From: Talpa occidentalis
Taxonomy: Eukaryota > Chordata > Mammalia > Eulipotyphla > Talpidae
Direction: 5' to 3'
NCBI RefSeq assembly: GCF_014898055.3
Contig: NW_023601212.1
Coordinates: 49,464,329-49,528,328, forward strand
Length of the DNA stretch: 64,000 nt
Below the pieces are notes generated by a model. It searched no databases and was not told the DNA's origin. It saw only the letters and a program-made list of their open reading frames with translations. Made by a program: the position numbers and the translations under genes. Positions 11,746 through 25,014 of this stretch are shown piece by piece; the first letter of the stretch is position 1, and the number at the start of each line of letters is the position of its first letter.

Positions 11746-12724
11746 TTACATTTAATTTTTTAACCATGGCTACTTAAATGTATTTTCAAAAAGAACCTTT
11801 TAATGTAGAACGTTTTAAAGCATATGAAAAGCAGCAGTGCTGTAGTAATGGAGTGACTGTCTTGTCAAATGTAATCTACATCTGTGATCACATGCAGAAA
11901 TGAGTGTGTTGTTATCCACATATTTTGGAGCTGAGTCAGATATACAGCTGGAGGAGTGTAGTGGTGAAAAATACCCAGTGCTCTCTCTTTCTCAGGGGGT
12001 GTTTTGTGATTAAGTAGGTTTTTGGGAAGTAGCAGTTAAAGAAAATGGATGTGTACACAAGATGCCCATTATTTTAAAGGCCCCTTCAAAACTTCATTCA
12101 GATTCATTGTCCACCAGGAACAGTAATGTGGGTGAGACTCCAGGATAAGCTGTTTCAAAAGGCTTTCCAGTTTTAAGCATATGAGACCTTCACAAAGAAC
12201 TTCACATAGAACTCCCCTGAGGGGTCCATCGTTAGGGACAATTGTCCTTTCCCAAAGTCTCACAATGAATTGGTAGAAAGTTCTTGACCCTTTTCCTCAG
12301 ACTGAGTTGCCTTTTAAAAAAATTATGCTTGATGAAAATATGCCACTTTATCTTATAATGGGTTGCTCTGTCCTACAAATCCTGGAATGTTAAAATCCTT
12401 TCTTTCTGCTGACCTTTCTTCCTTCCATTTCCCTTTTTTTTCTGTCTTTTCTGTTTTTTCCCCCACTTTTATTAGTTTTCATCTCACTTCACCATTATTT
12501 TCTGTTCTTTTTCTAATTAGCCTTGGCCTGATCATTTCTGGACTAGACAGGGTCACTGCTGTGACTTTCTGAGAGGAAATTCATAAAGCACCTTCTCCCA
12601 GCTGCATGGAACATGTTGAAAGCTAGAGATCATCCCTGACCTCCGGCTTCTGGCTTGGATCAGGATAGAAGGCTTCCTGAGGCTGACAGTTTATGGAGGA
12701 GAGAGGAGTGTGTGCCAGTTGATG

Positions 12725-12905
12725 CTTTATGGGGAGCTTTTTGCCCCCCCAGAGGACATTTGGCAATATCTGGAGACATTTCGTTGTGTCACTTGGTGGG
12801 GGTTGATGCTACGAGGCCAGGATGGTTGTCAAGCTTTCTACAGTGCAAGGGACAGTCCCGCGTCTCCTACCCCAGGGCAGTCTGACCCTCAGTGTCAGCA
12901 GTGGG
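12725..12905 (+). repeat. MER20 DNA transposon remnant
   Basis: The order 'gcccccccagaggacatttg', 'gcaatatctggagacatttc', 'gtgtcacttggtgggggttg', 'acagtgcaagggacagtccc' fits MER20, a hAT-Charlie element. It lies in the 15.8-kb intron. Confidence 0.75.
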
Positions 12906-15185
12906 GAGGTGGGAAACTCTACTGTATGGTAATGAGGCTGCAATCTTCAAGTAAAAACTATCTTCATTTATGATTATTTAAGTCAGATATGAAAATACAA
13001 GCCTGCTTATTTGGAAGTTGATTTATTCACATCCCTTCTTATAATGAGGAGGTCCAGGAGCCATGAAAGATGAAGAATCCTGGGTGAGGAGCTGGGAGAA
13101 CTCAACCTGGTTCCTCTTGATCCTTCTGTCACTTACCAACACATGGCCTAGTCACTAGACCTCACTCAGTTTCTGAGCCCCTTTCAAGTTAGTTTAATGA
13201 TGTCTGCGATACAGTTCATTTAGTTTTCACTTCATCTTTTTAACAATGACAGTGAAAAATGAATGGAAAATAAATAAATAGATGACAATGAGTGTCAGAA
13301 ACAGAGACATGGTCCAAATACTACCTTATGTTTTTGAGAGGAACCTTTGCCCTTATTTCTCTGTTTGGAGAGATTCTGGAACCAGTTCTGATAAAATAAG
13401 AATGAAAAATCCACAGTTTCTGTGATTTGCTTGTTATTAACTGTGACATCACACCTGCCCCCTGGTCATTCGAGCCAAGCTACAGCAGTGTCTGGGGGGT
13501 GGTGAGGAACAGCCAGATGCCAGTTGTTTTCCTTTGCTGTGAGTCGGCTTTCTTGTGATTTCAGGTGGGAAACAGCAGGAATTCGATGACATTCTAGGAA
13601 GTAAACATCCTGTTTAGGGAGGATGCCTTGGGTTTTGCAGTCTGGGATGGGGGCGGATGGGGAAGCAAATGGGTTTAACTGTGAAGTGAAAGATGCTCAA
13701 CTGTTTGGTTTTCCAGTTTTTGCTTGTGCAGCACAGGCCTATGCTTACATGTTATTCGGGCTCCCAAGTCCAAGTTCACCAGCTTTCCTGTATATCTAAA
13801 TATGATCTAATCAATCTTTCAGAAGATAAAAAAACATAAAGAAAGAAAACATGGACATACAGATGGAACATTGAACATAAAAGACTGCCTGGTGGGGTTT
13901 GGGGCCTCAGCTGGTTCATATTTTCATGCTTTATAAAAAGTGTCAGATTATGCAGTGAGGCCACTTGTAATTCCAATCCCAAGAGTGCCTACTTTAGGCT
14001 TTGTGCAATATTGGGAAGCTTTAAAGTTATCTTGCTGAAACCAGCGTTCCTTCAGTTGCAAGGAATTTAGCTTCCAAGGCTTCTAGATGTCAGTGGTCAT
14101 TTGCCACACAGTGGTTTCTAATGCTAGTGCTAGACTGAAGTGTATAACGAGGTACAACATGTTTATTTCTCCAATCTCTAAACTGGATAGCCACTATTTG
14201 GAAATCTGGAAACTTGCTTCCTATGTCAAAAGAAAACATGCTTGCCCATGCTCATTCTACGTATGCCCCTTTCTTCCTTCCTGCTGACATTTTTATATAA
14301 TAAAGTGCTGTCTTTTTAGCATAATAAAATCTGAACCAGATGGAAAAAGAAACCCCCCAATGCAGATTTATCACAATCACTGAATTTGGAAGGGAAGAAA
14401 GTATAATGAAGGCATGTTCACCACACAGAGCCTGGACACCACGGATCTGAAATGGGGCTGAGATTAGAACAGCTATAGGTATAATATTATTTAAAGAGGT
14501 TTAAAACTCTGAAATGGACCTCTTTTTATTATTTTCCCTTAATGGCTATTTTTAGTTGAACTTGCTTCTGTTTCTTTTTGGTTAATTGAATCTTATCGCT
14601 TCCCTCCCGGAATGTCATGTCCTGCTCTCTCAAACTCTTTGCCATAGCAGCCCTTCAAATTGTTGAAATCATTCTGCTTTCATTTTTAAACGTTCAGATG
14701 ATACAAATGTCATTCTTGTAATCTTTTCCCAGAAGTCGTAAATAATGACACCAGATTTCCATCACTTGTTTAGAAAGGATCTTGTAAATAGTAGTAATCC
14801 AAGGTCTTGGAAGTACTTTAAAGAAAAGTGAGAGAAGTTCAAACAAGTTGGCTGTGATTCTTTAATGTCGAAGCTTTGTAAAAGAGAGGAATTAAAAATT
14901 TTCCCAGTGACTTGGCAGTCCATATTCACCTCAGAAAACTGAGATACCCTAAGAAGGCAATTGACAAAACTCTGAGTGATTGTAACGAAATGAGAAAAGA
15001 AGGAGAGATGGGATCAAGAAAAGAGCAAAAATTAGATTTTAAAACTCCACATTCAGAAGAAGTAATGAGTCTAAATGTGAAAGGAACATTTTCTCTTTTT
15101 AAGTAAAAGTGAAGCAGAAGAATTATGGAGAATTGATAACACCACTGAAAAGAGCCTGGTATTGTCTTTAAAACATCCAGACTGG

Positions 15186-15448
15186 GGCCTCCCCCGTGGC
15201 GCAACAGGTTGAGTGCCGGGCTGTGAAGCTGTCCGCGGCCTCTGCAGCGTGGGTTCAATTCCCGGATGGCCAGGGAGCTACCCACATGGCACAGCAGACC
15301 TCTCCTGTCTCACCCGCTGCTCCCCTCTGCAGTGTTTTAGGTCCATCTGTTCTGTTCCCCACTCTGTCTCTGGTGAATTCTTTCACCCTCCCGTGCCTCT
15401 GGCCTGTACCCCAGTTCTTGTATAAATAAATAAATCTTAAAAAAAAAA
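15186..15448 (+). mobile_element. tRNA-derived SINE, intermediate type
   Basis: The head gggcctcccccgtggcgcaa is followed by a type-I-like tRNA part and a type-II-like body ('tgttctgttccccactctgt'). The flanking repeat atccagactgg is at 15175-15185 and 15449-15459. It shows features of both subtypes and so may represent a bridge subfamily. Confidence 0.92.
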
Positions 15449-15769
15449 ATCCAGACTGGACACAGAAAAATAGGAACTGTAGTTGTACAAGTCATTGACA
15501 TCTTGAATCAAAATTTAATGGAAGAGTGTGGAAAGCAACCAAGCAGAAATTTTCTAATAATTAAGGAGGGGTGAAGCAATATCAATAGTCAGTGGTTTGG
15601 AAAGAAGACAAATTGTTCACCTAAGTATCTCATCGGTTTTCTACATGTCAGAGAACAGCAAACAGATTTCCCAACCTGCTCTCCAACCAGACTCTCATAC
15701 TCCATTTACCTGGCAGCCTCGTCCAGGATGAAAATGAGGACCCCGCCTGCCGCACCAACCAAGCGCTGC

Positions 15770-15960
15770 GTCTGTGGTGTGAAGTGTGCTTACCTGTGCC
15801 AAGCATTCTGCGGCACCTCTGTGTCTTTTTCTATCACAGATATATTGTGAGACAGTATCCTCATTTTATAGGTGTGGCAACCAATGCTTCAGAGAAGTTA
15901 CACACATAGACTAAAACCAAGCAGCGGTTTGAGGAAGGCCTGGTAGTTAACTCAGATCTC
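15770..15960 (-). repeat. MIR remnant
   Basis: 'tatcctcattttataggtgt', 'cttcagagaagttacacaca' and 'aactcagatctcacagactc' follow the reverse MIR order. It is diverged. Confidence 0.5.
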
Positions 15961-16544
15961 ACAGACTCCAATGGCCTTGGGCTCCTCTCCATTGTGCTCT
16001 TGGGCCTGCCATTTTGGGGTCTCAGGTGCTGTGAGTGCCCCCACATTTGGAGTGTGTGAAGATCTAGGTGATGGTATCACCATTGTGACTGATCTTTTCC
16101 CTTCACTTGCTAGCATTCTAAAATCTTACAGTTGGGGTTATTTCTTTGAATCTATGTTGTTATATTTAGCTGTATAGCTTTATCATGGAGTAGACACCCT
16201 GAGCAATGTCCCCAAACAGCTGCTAGAAATGTGGAAGTTAGACTTGTTTCCTGGGGAAGGGGAGAGGTTGAAGGGTGTAAGGAAGAAGAAGGAAGTCTGT
16301 CCATCAGTCCGAGCGCCTGCTTCCTGTTCCTGGTGGCTTGTGGCATCTGTCATTACCAGCGGAACATTATCATCATGATAAAAGCCCTTAAAGGCCTCAG
16401 CAAATTTTTCATTAGAGACCTATTTATAACATGAAAACTCCCTTCTCAGGTTGGGAAGGACTGGAGAGTAATGAGTTATTGAGGTCCCTGAAAAATAATT
16501 CTGGTGAGTGGCAATGGCCTTGTGTCATAATAATCATTAGAATT

Positions 16545-16740
16545 CGCTGACTGCTTTGTAGGAGTAGACCCTGTATTAAGGACTGTATATCCTTTTGTAA
16601 TAACTCCATGTATTATGACTCCCATTTTACAGATGAGGAATCTGGGACAGAGAGAGGTTAAAGAACAAGTCCACAATCATACAGGGAATAAGTAAAAGAG
16701 CTGGGATTGACCCAGACCTTAACCTCTACACTGGCTTCTA
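16545..16740 (-). repeat. MIR remnant
   Basis: 'gactcccattttacagatga', 'ggaatctgggacagagagag', 'agttaaagaacaagt'-like and 'gctgggattgacccagacct' are the reverse MIR landmarks in order. Confidence 0.75.
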
Positions 16741-16799
16741 CTTCTTTCCCTGTGAAAGTGAAAATATTCCCCTTAAGTACTTATGCATTTTTTATTAAG

Positions 16800-18140
16800 A
16801 TTTTATTTTTTATGATAGTTTAGATTTATATATAAATTCAGCAAATAGCACAAAGTGTCCCCTGTCTCTTCCTCACATGGCTCCCTGTTGCTAATATCTC
16901 ATAGAACATTCATTAAAATTAGTGAACCACTATTGGTACATTATTAACTCAAGTCCACAGTTGATTCTCATTTCCTTAATGTCCATTTTCTCTTCCATAA
17001 TGTCCAGTCTTCCTGGGCTCCTCTTGGCCATGATAGTCTGTTGGATTTACCTTGTGACCTTCACAGCTTTGGGGACATATACTGACCAGGATGCCCCTTT
17101 AGTGGAAATTTTTCATAATTTGGCTGATGTTTTTCTCACAGTTCAACTGAAGTTTATGAGGTTTTAGAGGAATATCACAGAGATAAGATGCTGTTCTCAT
17201 CACTTGATGTTAAGAATACGTATAATCGATGTGATATACGACTGGATGAAACAGTATTTTTTTTTTATATTTCTTTATGGAAAATATCTGTTTCCCTTTT
17301 CTCTACCATAGTGCATGTTTGGAAGGAATTTACTGTGTCCAGCCCACACTTCCCTCATTTACAGTGAAGTATCTACCTACTGTATTTGGAAAGCTTCTAC
17401 GTGAGAGATTTGTCTCCCCATGTATTAACATAGTCATTTATTTATATCAGTGTGGATGTATGAATATTTATGTTATACTTTGGGTTTTAATACAGTGCTA
17501 CTTCATTTCCTTAGCTGCTCAGCATTAGTCATCAGGAATTCTTTTAGTTGACTTCTGAATCTCTATGTTATAACAATATTATTAGGGGCTTGTTTGCTTG
17601 CTTGTTTGAACCCTTCTTCATTTTGTGGTGCTCCTATTTTCCCCTACCCTCGAATCAGCCATTTATTCAAAAATATCTGGTTCTTGTATTGGAGACGTAT
17701 ATTAGAAACCGATCTCTGGAGCTCTGTGTGCTCATTTCTACTGGGGGGGTCATTTCCATTAGGTCCTCTCAGCTGACAGGACTAGAAAATGCATGTGTAT
17801 ACTAATCTGCGAATATACACATATCTGTAAATATTTCCCGGTCTAACCACATGCATCTATTGTGTCAGACATGAGTTCTTACTGATGCCTCCAACTCAAA
17901 TCCTTCTCACCTTCCCCACTTGCTTATTTGTAAATTCCCTCCCCAACAGTGAGGAAACTGGCTCCTACCACCTGCCATCCACTTGCTTGTTCAATGTCAG
18001 TTACATGTATAGCAACATCCAAATCCCTAACTCGTATGCCTTGTGGGAAACAACTTTACCAAGTGGAGTGCAGTGCTTATGTGTATACATTTCCTTGGTC
18101 TTTAGTCTTCAGTCTTATAGACTTCAGTTCTTCTTTTTAA
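16800..18140. repeat. Old L1M-type LINE remnant (fragmented)
   Basis: The run 'gcaaatagcacaaagtgtcc', 'ctaatatctcatagaacatt', 'ggtacattattaactcaagt', 'ttccttaatgtccattttct', and later 'tttgggttttaatacagtgc' has the word order of mammalian-wide L1M 3' regions. Strand and subfamily cannot be fixed by eye. Nothing coding survives. Confidence 0.6.
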
Positions 18141-18144
18141 AATG

Positions 18145-18350
18145 ATAAAAATGGCAAGTACTTTTTGAGTACTCCCTTTGTCCTAGGGACAAAATATTTA
18201 CTTGTATTATCTCTTTTAGACCTCACAACACCCATAAAAGGGCTCTATTGTTATACAATTCACAGATTAGGAAGTCGAAGCATGAAGAACTTAAGTGACA
18301 GCAAATAAACCACAAAACTGGACTTGGTCTAAGTCTAGAGACCACGTTTA
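18145..18350 (-). repeat. MIR remnant
   Basis: 'ttgtattatctcttttagac', 'ctcacaacacccataaaagg' and 'acagattaggaagtcgaagc' follow the reverse MIR order, strongly diverged. Confidence 0.6.
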
Positions 18351-19709
18351 GCCACATCAGCTATGCTACACGTAAAAAGCAGACATCTGGGAGACCTCTT
18401 ATGTTTTTCCTCATGGGGAGCAGTTGCTGGCGCCCTGAGTCAGGTTTGGTGATAGGGGTTAAGTGTGTGTACAGTACTCCTCTGCAACTTCTGCAAATTT
18501 GCCTTCAGATGCCAGGGCCTGTGCATGTATTTTAGGGAGGAAGGACAGGTGTGCCAACACCCTTGACTTTGGGGTAGCTAGTTTGAGGCTCATCACCTTT
18601 TCTTGGCCTTTCCCCACACATATTTACTCGATACTTCTCTGTGGCCTTCCTGTCACAACTTTTTCTTCCTTCTCCGTGTTTTGGAGCTTCTCTTCTCTAA
18701 TGACCTCATGGTCCCGCACTTGACTTCCCTGCATCTACCTACCTGTGCTTATTTGGAACTCTGACTTTATTTCCCTGAGCCTCTTTTAATTCCTCTTTCT
18801 TTCACATTCCCTTCCCGCCTTCCAATCCCCGCTCACAACTAGTACTAAAAAATGCAATGGAAAGTACAAGAAAGCATGGCAAGATGACCTTGACAAGTCC
18901 AGATAATTGTTTCCATCCATTTCAGGAAAAAAAAAGTGTGTGTGGGGGGGAGGGTCTCTGGTCCTTCCTTTGTTCACGTTCACTAGGAAAATCACCTAGC
19001 CGGAGGTCTCAGAGGCTGTTGCTGTCTGGCAAACCTCACACAGAAGAACTCGCCTGTGACTAGGAGAACAAGGTGTGGAAGGTCTGACTTGAGGCCAGTG
19101 TCAAGGGTGACTTTGTGTTTTTTACCCGAAGGTCAGCATGCTCTGGCTCCTGTCCTCAGGCTTGGCAACCCCTACACTGATTTTCTTACCTTTTCTCATG
19201 TGCATTAGGCAGAGAGCCTGTTCTTGGAGACTATCCCAAAAAATTCTGCTGCTTTTTGAAAATTTTGAAAATGTCTTATCTTCTGCAGATGATTAAGTAA
19301 CAATGCGTTATTATCTCAAATCGATTTCTGGGGAGAGGAAAGTGTTTTAAAGGGACAGAGTTATTCTTTTTGCCATGGTAATCCTGTTTCTTGGAGGTTT
19401 CATATTGTGGAAGAGATGACTTCATGCCTAGAATATTTTTTATTAAACACTTTACCAATTCTGGAGTATTTTACTGCCTATGGGATTTTAATAAGATTTA
19501 ATGCATTTACCTACAATCTCTGGATGCATTAAAAATCTGTGGTTTGTGCCTAACAGCAGCTAAATGCTCTCCTCAGCCCCCTTGCTCTGCATTGCATGCC
19601 TCAAGCTCTGTGAAATGTCTAGAAGTTTTGTCCTGTCTCCTTGTACCTCTCAAGTGAGGAAGGCATCTGTCTTATATCTTCTACCAGGTGCTGTTGAGTG
19701 TAACTGCTC

Positions 19710-20030
19710 CTTGCCTAAAAAATCTCACCAGTTTCCATTCTTCCCCTCCTTTCCTTCTTTGTGTCCCTTAAAAGTGTTTTGTTCTCTCACCTCAGGACCT
19801 TTGCTTATGCTCTTGCCCCAGAGTCTTCACCCTGCTAACCCCTTCTTACCCTTTTGATCTCAGCTTTCACATTTTATTTCCTCAGGGAGGCTCACCTTGA
19901 AGCTGCATTAGCTCTCTGAAGGTGAGCCCCTAGGGGTCCCTAGATGCCCGGCTTATAACATCCTTCACATAAGCAATTAGCTTTTGTGAAAATGGAAAAT
20001 GAAGGGCACTCAATAAATGCTAGTTCCATT
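19710..20030 (+). repeat. L2 LINE remnant
   Basis: 'cctcaggacctttgcttatg', 'atctcagctttcacatttta', 'cctcagggaggctcaccttg' and 'gcactcaataaatgctagtt' reproduce the L2 3' order. Confidence 0.65.
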
Positions 20031-20530
20031 TGTGAATTAATTCTGCCCACATGGGTGTGTTTTCTTTGAAGGAAAAGTCTGAGGATCTACATTAGTCATT
20101 TCTACACACTGGTGCCTAAGCACGCCTTCCCTCCCCCCATAGGCCATTGCCGTGGTTTAGAAAAGGCTCACTGGCAGCAAGGTTGTGCACAGGCCAGGAG
20201 GGCTTGCAGTAGGAAAAGCAATTCTGGTTGTCCCTTCTGCCCTCAGGTTTGGGTCCTGCACCTGGCCACCCACCCAGCATGCTCTCTCAGATAGGCACCT
20301 CCCCTGGCACTGAGTAATGTTCTGTAACCCACCCAAGATTACTTGGGGTCTGAGTCATGTGCTGACTTTTCTCTGTACTGAGTTTAGATTATGTCCAAGT
20401 CTTAGTCTTTCCATTTGGAAATTACTTCTTCAGTCTTCACGAGTCATTCAAGAGGCATGACTTTCAGTTTGTATTATAATCCTATGTCCTTGAATTGAAC
20501 TGATCCGTCCTAAGGGTGATGCCTAGGGAG

Positions 20531-20627
20531 TGGGTGTGTGTACTGCTGCATGTGCATGCATGTGTGCATATGTGCATGCAAGCATGTGTGTGTGTGAGTG
20601 TGCAGGTGTGTGAGTGTGCACATGTGG
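20531..20627. repeat. GT/GC-rich alternating purine-pyrimidine tract
   Basis: About 95 bases consist almost entirely of tg, tgtgca and tgtg steps with scattered gcatgc. It is a degenerate dinucleotide repeat of the kind prone to length change and Z-form DNA. Confidence 0.85.
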
Positions 20628-21675
20628 TAACTGTCCACAGTGACTGTCTTCCTTCCGCAGACGTGGGTCCCCAGGTGCTGCAGCTACGTTTCTATTCTGT
20701 GTCATTCTCTCTAGGACAGGTGGCAGATTCTTTGATTTGATTTCCTTGCATGCTGATTGATTTTCACTGAACCGTCTTACCCTTTTTCGAGCCCTTCCTT
20801 TTGTGACTTAAGGCAAGCAGTTTCAAGACTGCTAACAGTTATGTGTTTTTGCAAATGTTTTGCCAAATTCTTATGAACATTGTGCCCCATGAAATCACAG
20901 CCAATTGCTGTCAGGTCGAGGAAAGCAGGTATTCTTATATCTCTTGTCTAGATAGGGGTCAGTGGAATGAAGTGACCCACTCAGCTCCCTTAGTTGACAG
21001 GTGGCAGAGTGGATGGGGAAGCAGGATTTTCTTCTCCAGCCTCCTAGTCTGTGTTCTGTGTGCAAAGCAAAGTACCTTCTCCAGTTTAGCAGTCACACCT
21101 CTCCTGTAAATCTGTGACTTTAAACCAGATTTCCCCTCAGTATGCAAGTTCTTCATATCCTCCCCAGCTCTGGCTACTAAGTTAGATCTTAGAAGAGGCC
21201 AGGAAGGCTAGAGTGGAAAAGTCATGAACCAGGAACCCTTTTGTCTCCATCATGATTTTGTGATACCGCTTTCTTTTTGGAAATCTTCAAAATTTCACAT
21301 TTGATCTGCTTCATTAGTCTATCAAGAATGCCAAGTTTCTTCCTAGGACCGGCAGACATAGGCTGTGGTGAGCAATGTCTATGTTCCAGGTCTTTCCAGA
21401 AAGCTGCCCACCCTGGCAGGCCAAGCACTCTGCTGACAGGAGGGCAGTGGTCAGCCTGGTGTTTTATTGTACTGTTGGTGTATTTCTTTCCCTTCTTCTC
21501 TTTCTTCCTCCACCTCCCACTTCATTCCTCTTTTGTGTGAAAATGCTTTTTGTAGCTAATTCAGCCCCTGGGTTTGCAGTGAACTCTCAAAGCTTCTTAG
21601 GCTAATCTGCAGGAAGGGCACTGTCAACAAGGGCAAAATGAGTGGATCTCCAGAGCCAGTTAAAAACCACAAATG

Positions 21676-21943
21676 GGGGCTCCTCTGGTGGCACAGGCGG
21701 TTGAGCACAGCGCTGTGAAGCTGTCCGCAGTCTCTGTAGCGTGGGTTCGATCCCGGCTGGCTGCAAGAATCCCACATGGCGCAGCAGACCTCTCCTGTCT
21801 CTCCCGCTGCTCCCCTCAGCAGTGTGTTTTGGTCAGTCTGCCTGTTCTGTTCCCCGCTCTGTCTCTGGTGAATCCTCTCACCCCCCTGCGCATCTGGCCT
21901 GTACTCTGGTTCTTGTATGCATGAATAAATAAATCTTAAAAAC
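21676..21943 (+). mobile_element. tRNA-derived SINE, intermediate type
   Basis: The head ggggctcctctggtggcaca, the B box gggttcgatccc and the tail 'tgcatgaataaataaatc' are present. The 13-bp repeat aaaaccacaaatg flanks it at 21663-21675 and 21944-21956. Confidence 0.94.
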
Positions 21944-22089
21944 AAAACCACAAATGTGCATTTGAAGATAAGTCCAATCTGGACTAAGGTCCCTCTATAG
22001 AACCTTCCAATAGATCTTCTGAGGCTGCCTTTTTGCATGGAAGGGAGTTATGTGAGTTCTCTGGAAATACACAAACACACAGATAGAAC

Positions 22090-22340
22090 AAGGAGGTATA
22101 TTTTGCAATTGTCTGTAATCATGAGAATCTGAAAATAATTTACATACCTGCTTCATAATATAAGAATGTCTGTATTAATTATGGCAGGTTCAAGCAATGG
22201 GACAGTCAGTAACCCTGAGAAATAGTAAGGATTATCTAGAAGTGGTGAGTGGAGAGTTGTCTATAACATACTCTCAGAGGGGAAAGGTTCGTGTGGATTT
22301 ATATGCTGTTTCAATATGCGTACATATCTAGAGAAAAGTA
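22090..22340. repeat. Possible old LINE-like remnant
   Basis: AT-rich text with 'aatctgaaaataatttacat' and 'gagaaaagtatggaaggata' resembles decayed LINE fragments, but I cannot assign a family. Low confidence. Confidence 0.25.
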
Positions 22341-24829
22341 TGGAAGGATATACCCCAAATTATTACTAGAAGGTCATGGGAATGAAATTAGAATGAGCTT
22401 TCCTGCCCACCTGTGAATACGAAGGTGCCTCTCTTTTTCTTCCTCCTTTTCCTAATAAACCTGTCCTTCAAAATGTAAAAAAAAATTTTTTTAAATAGAA
22501 TGAAGGGGGAACAGATACTGTGTTGTGTTCATTTATAAACATATGTAATTTTTTTGCAATAATCAGTTTTAGAATTTTAAAATGAACAATTATGAGGGTT
22601 AAAGCATTAAATGATATATTAGTGTCTTTTAGCATCTGTCTTTTACCTGCCATTTGGATTGCCACCGGAGTTTTGCAGTCATGAAACCCTGAGGAGACTT
22701 TAGGGTCTCTAGGTTGTTGGTGGCCTGAGGCCACCAATTTTTAAACATTTTTATTGTTTAATCGAATTACCCATCCCTCCATATCTGTTTTTCCATCAGT
22801 GTCACTGGCAGAGTTTTCTCTTGCTGAAATAGTAAGCGAGTCCTAGTGCTGATTAAATTAACTCACCCTTCTTTTGAGAGCATGAAATCCTTCACCCTGG
22901 TGTGTGTGATCGCCAACTCCTCCTGTGCCAGCTCTCTCCCGCTGGGATGCCTGCCACACTGCTCCACATGCTGGTCAGGAGAGAAGGGAAATTGGTCATA
23001 GAAAAAGTCCTATTCCTGATTAGAACTAAATATTAGAATGCCAGGTCACCGTTTTCTTCTTCAATGCATGGCATTTGGCTTTGGTGAAGAAAGGAGAAAT
23101 AATGAATGCTGTGAAGGGCCTCAAAAAATAGAAGTTCATTGATTTTGGGGAGTTTGGGTTTCAACATTTGAGTCTTGGGGGGACATAAACACTCATGCAT
23201 ATCAGATGAGGTGACAAGTGAACTGAATGTTGAGGGTTCACTGACATAAGCCCATTAATTTCATTTTACTCATGTTTTCAACCAATCCTAGAGTTCAGAT
23301 GAATTTCCTCTACTTTCCTGGAAGGGAAGGAACCTTTTGTTTATTTTTTAATTTCACCTGCACTAACGACTTAGAGGAGTTTAATGATTCTGATGGTTTT
23401 AAATTTCAAGTTTTATTTGATGGTTTTATGTCCTCTTCCCCAGTGTAGACATGTCAGCATTACATCTCCATGTGCGTTCATGTCCACATCAATGAAACAG
23501 TGACATCCACAGCAGTGAAAACAGCTGACAAAATTAATTTTCCCTCTGCTTGTACTTTGATTCCAAAAGTTAAGTGTTAAGTTGGCATTTGCTGTACTTA
23601 TACCTTGATCTCAGTCCAGCTTCCTGTTATAAAATCAGAACCTGTGAAATGTAGACACACCTGTGAGAGTCCAGCCTGCAGTTTCATATGTATGGATAAT
23701 GATAGCTTTTAGTCTCTTTACAGCTAACTAAATAAATACTTCAAAGTATGACTAGATAATCTTTAAATTTGTGAAAAAAAAATTTTTCAGCTGAAAAATG
23801 TTCATCAGCTAGGTCTTTAGTGAAAATGAGATATCATGTCTCTGTCAATAAAACCTGCATTGGTTCATCACAGGCCTTGTCACCTTCGCCAGCCATTATT
23901 AACGAATACACCGAGGCTATGGGTGCAGCTGGTCTCTATGGGCACAGACCAGCGTTGCCTGACTCAAGGGTGTCTATAAAGTCTTTGGGTATGAAGCGCA
24001 GGTTATTAGCACTTAATATTTCTATCCTTATTATCAGTCAGCAGGTTGTTTCTGTGACAGCCTCTTTCTACCGAGAGGCAGCCATGCTCTTGTCGCTAGT
24101 CATGTCTGGAGGGAGCTGCACACACAGCTCCCCCTTCTCTCACTCAGCTCGCACTGCTGGGCCCCTCAGAGCAGTCAGAGGACTTTGTCTTCACGATGGC
24201 TTTGCTTCCCAAGTTTTTCTCCTTTACCTTTCAAAGTCCTACTCACACTATTTCTCCCACTTAAAGTATACCCTCTCTTGTATTTTGAGAAGCAAAAGGA
24301 TAATTTAGTGAGGACATTTTTGGTGCTTATGCTGAAACCCTGATGATCTTTGTAAAATTAAACTTACACATTTGTCTTTCCCAAACCTACAGACCTAGAT
24401 GCTTTTATTCAACACATGGATTTCTGGCCTCATTGTCACTCAGTGATTTCCTAAAATGTCAATGCCATAGGTTTTGTGGTCTCTGATTTGAGTGAATCCA
24501 GAATTGGAAATACATCATTTTGCTGTGCACAGATAGCGTTGAAGATGCCTTCTTCTGCAAGTCTTTTTCTCCTTGCACAGGCTTTTCAAATGTTTGTGAT
24601 CCTTTCTTTCTTTTTTTTTTTTTTTAGACTTATCAGTCTTTTCCCTGTTCCCCAATAGTCAGTTGGTTTTCAAACTGTTTAACTCATGAACATATCCAGA
24701 AACATGTATATGAATTATCTGTTGACCAGCTGCTCAAGTTTGGGGGGCTTGCCGGGGATGACCCATGTCCAGGGCTCAGTTTCATGGCCCCAGGGAGTGG
24801 ATGCAGTGACTTTCCATTTCTCTCCCCAG

Positions 24830-25014
24830 TGCGATCGCCTCCATCCTGAGGGCCTGGCTTGACCAGTGCGCAGAGGACTTCCGGGAGCCCCCGAATTTCC
24901 CCTGCTTACAGAAACTGCTGGATTATCTCAAACGGACAATGCCAGGCTCTGACCCGGAAAGAAGAGCAAACAATCTTCTTGAGCAGTTTCACAAACAAGA
25001 AGTGGACACCGACA
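24830..25014 (+). CDS. RGL1: RGL1 exon, end of REM domain (window exon 2)
   Basis: This 185-nt exon lies between a tctccccag acceptor and a gtgagt donor. It encodes AIASILRAWLDQCAEDFREP, then a segment with FPCLQKLLDYL, PGSDPERRA and LLEQF. This is the C-terminal helical part of the REM domain: the alternating hydrophobic and charged residues of the LRAWLDQ and LQKLLDYL helices pack against the catalytic domain in RasGEFs. The first base T completes Asn and the final A begins another Asn finished by the next exon. Lys-Arg-Thr in the YLKRTMPG segment may be a species-specific variant of this linker. Coding support is strong because all 61 codons are open and family-like. Confidence 0.96.

Larger units (their letters stand above)
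9013..24829 (+). other. RGL1: RGL1 intron, 15.8 kb
   Basis: This is the largest complete intron in the window, GT-AG. It contains L2 (9190-9260), two MER5A fragments, a MER20, three tRNA-derived SINEs (10936, 15186, 21676), MIRs near 15770, 16545 and 18145, an old L1 block (16800-18140), L2 (19710-20030) and a GT-rich tract (20531-20627). No additional exon was recognised. The parts between these elements look like unique intronic sequence. Confidence 0.85.

Noticed and set aside
23783..23798. 16-bp palindrome tttttcagctgaaaaa
   Set aside because: Short AT-rich palindromes of this size are expected by chance in 64 kb.
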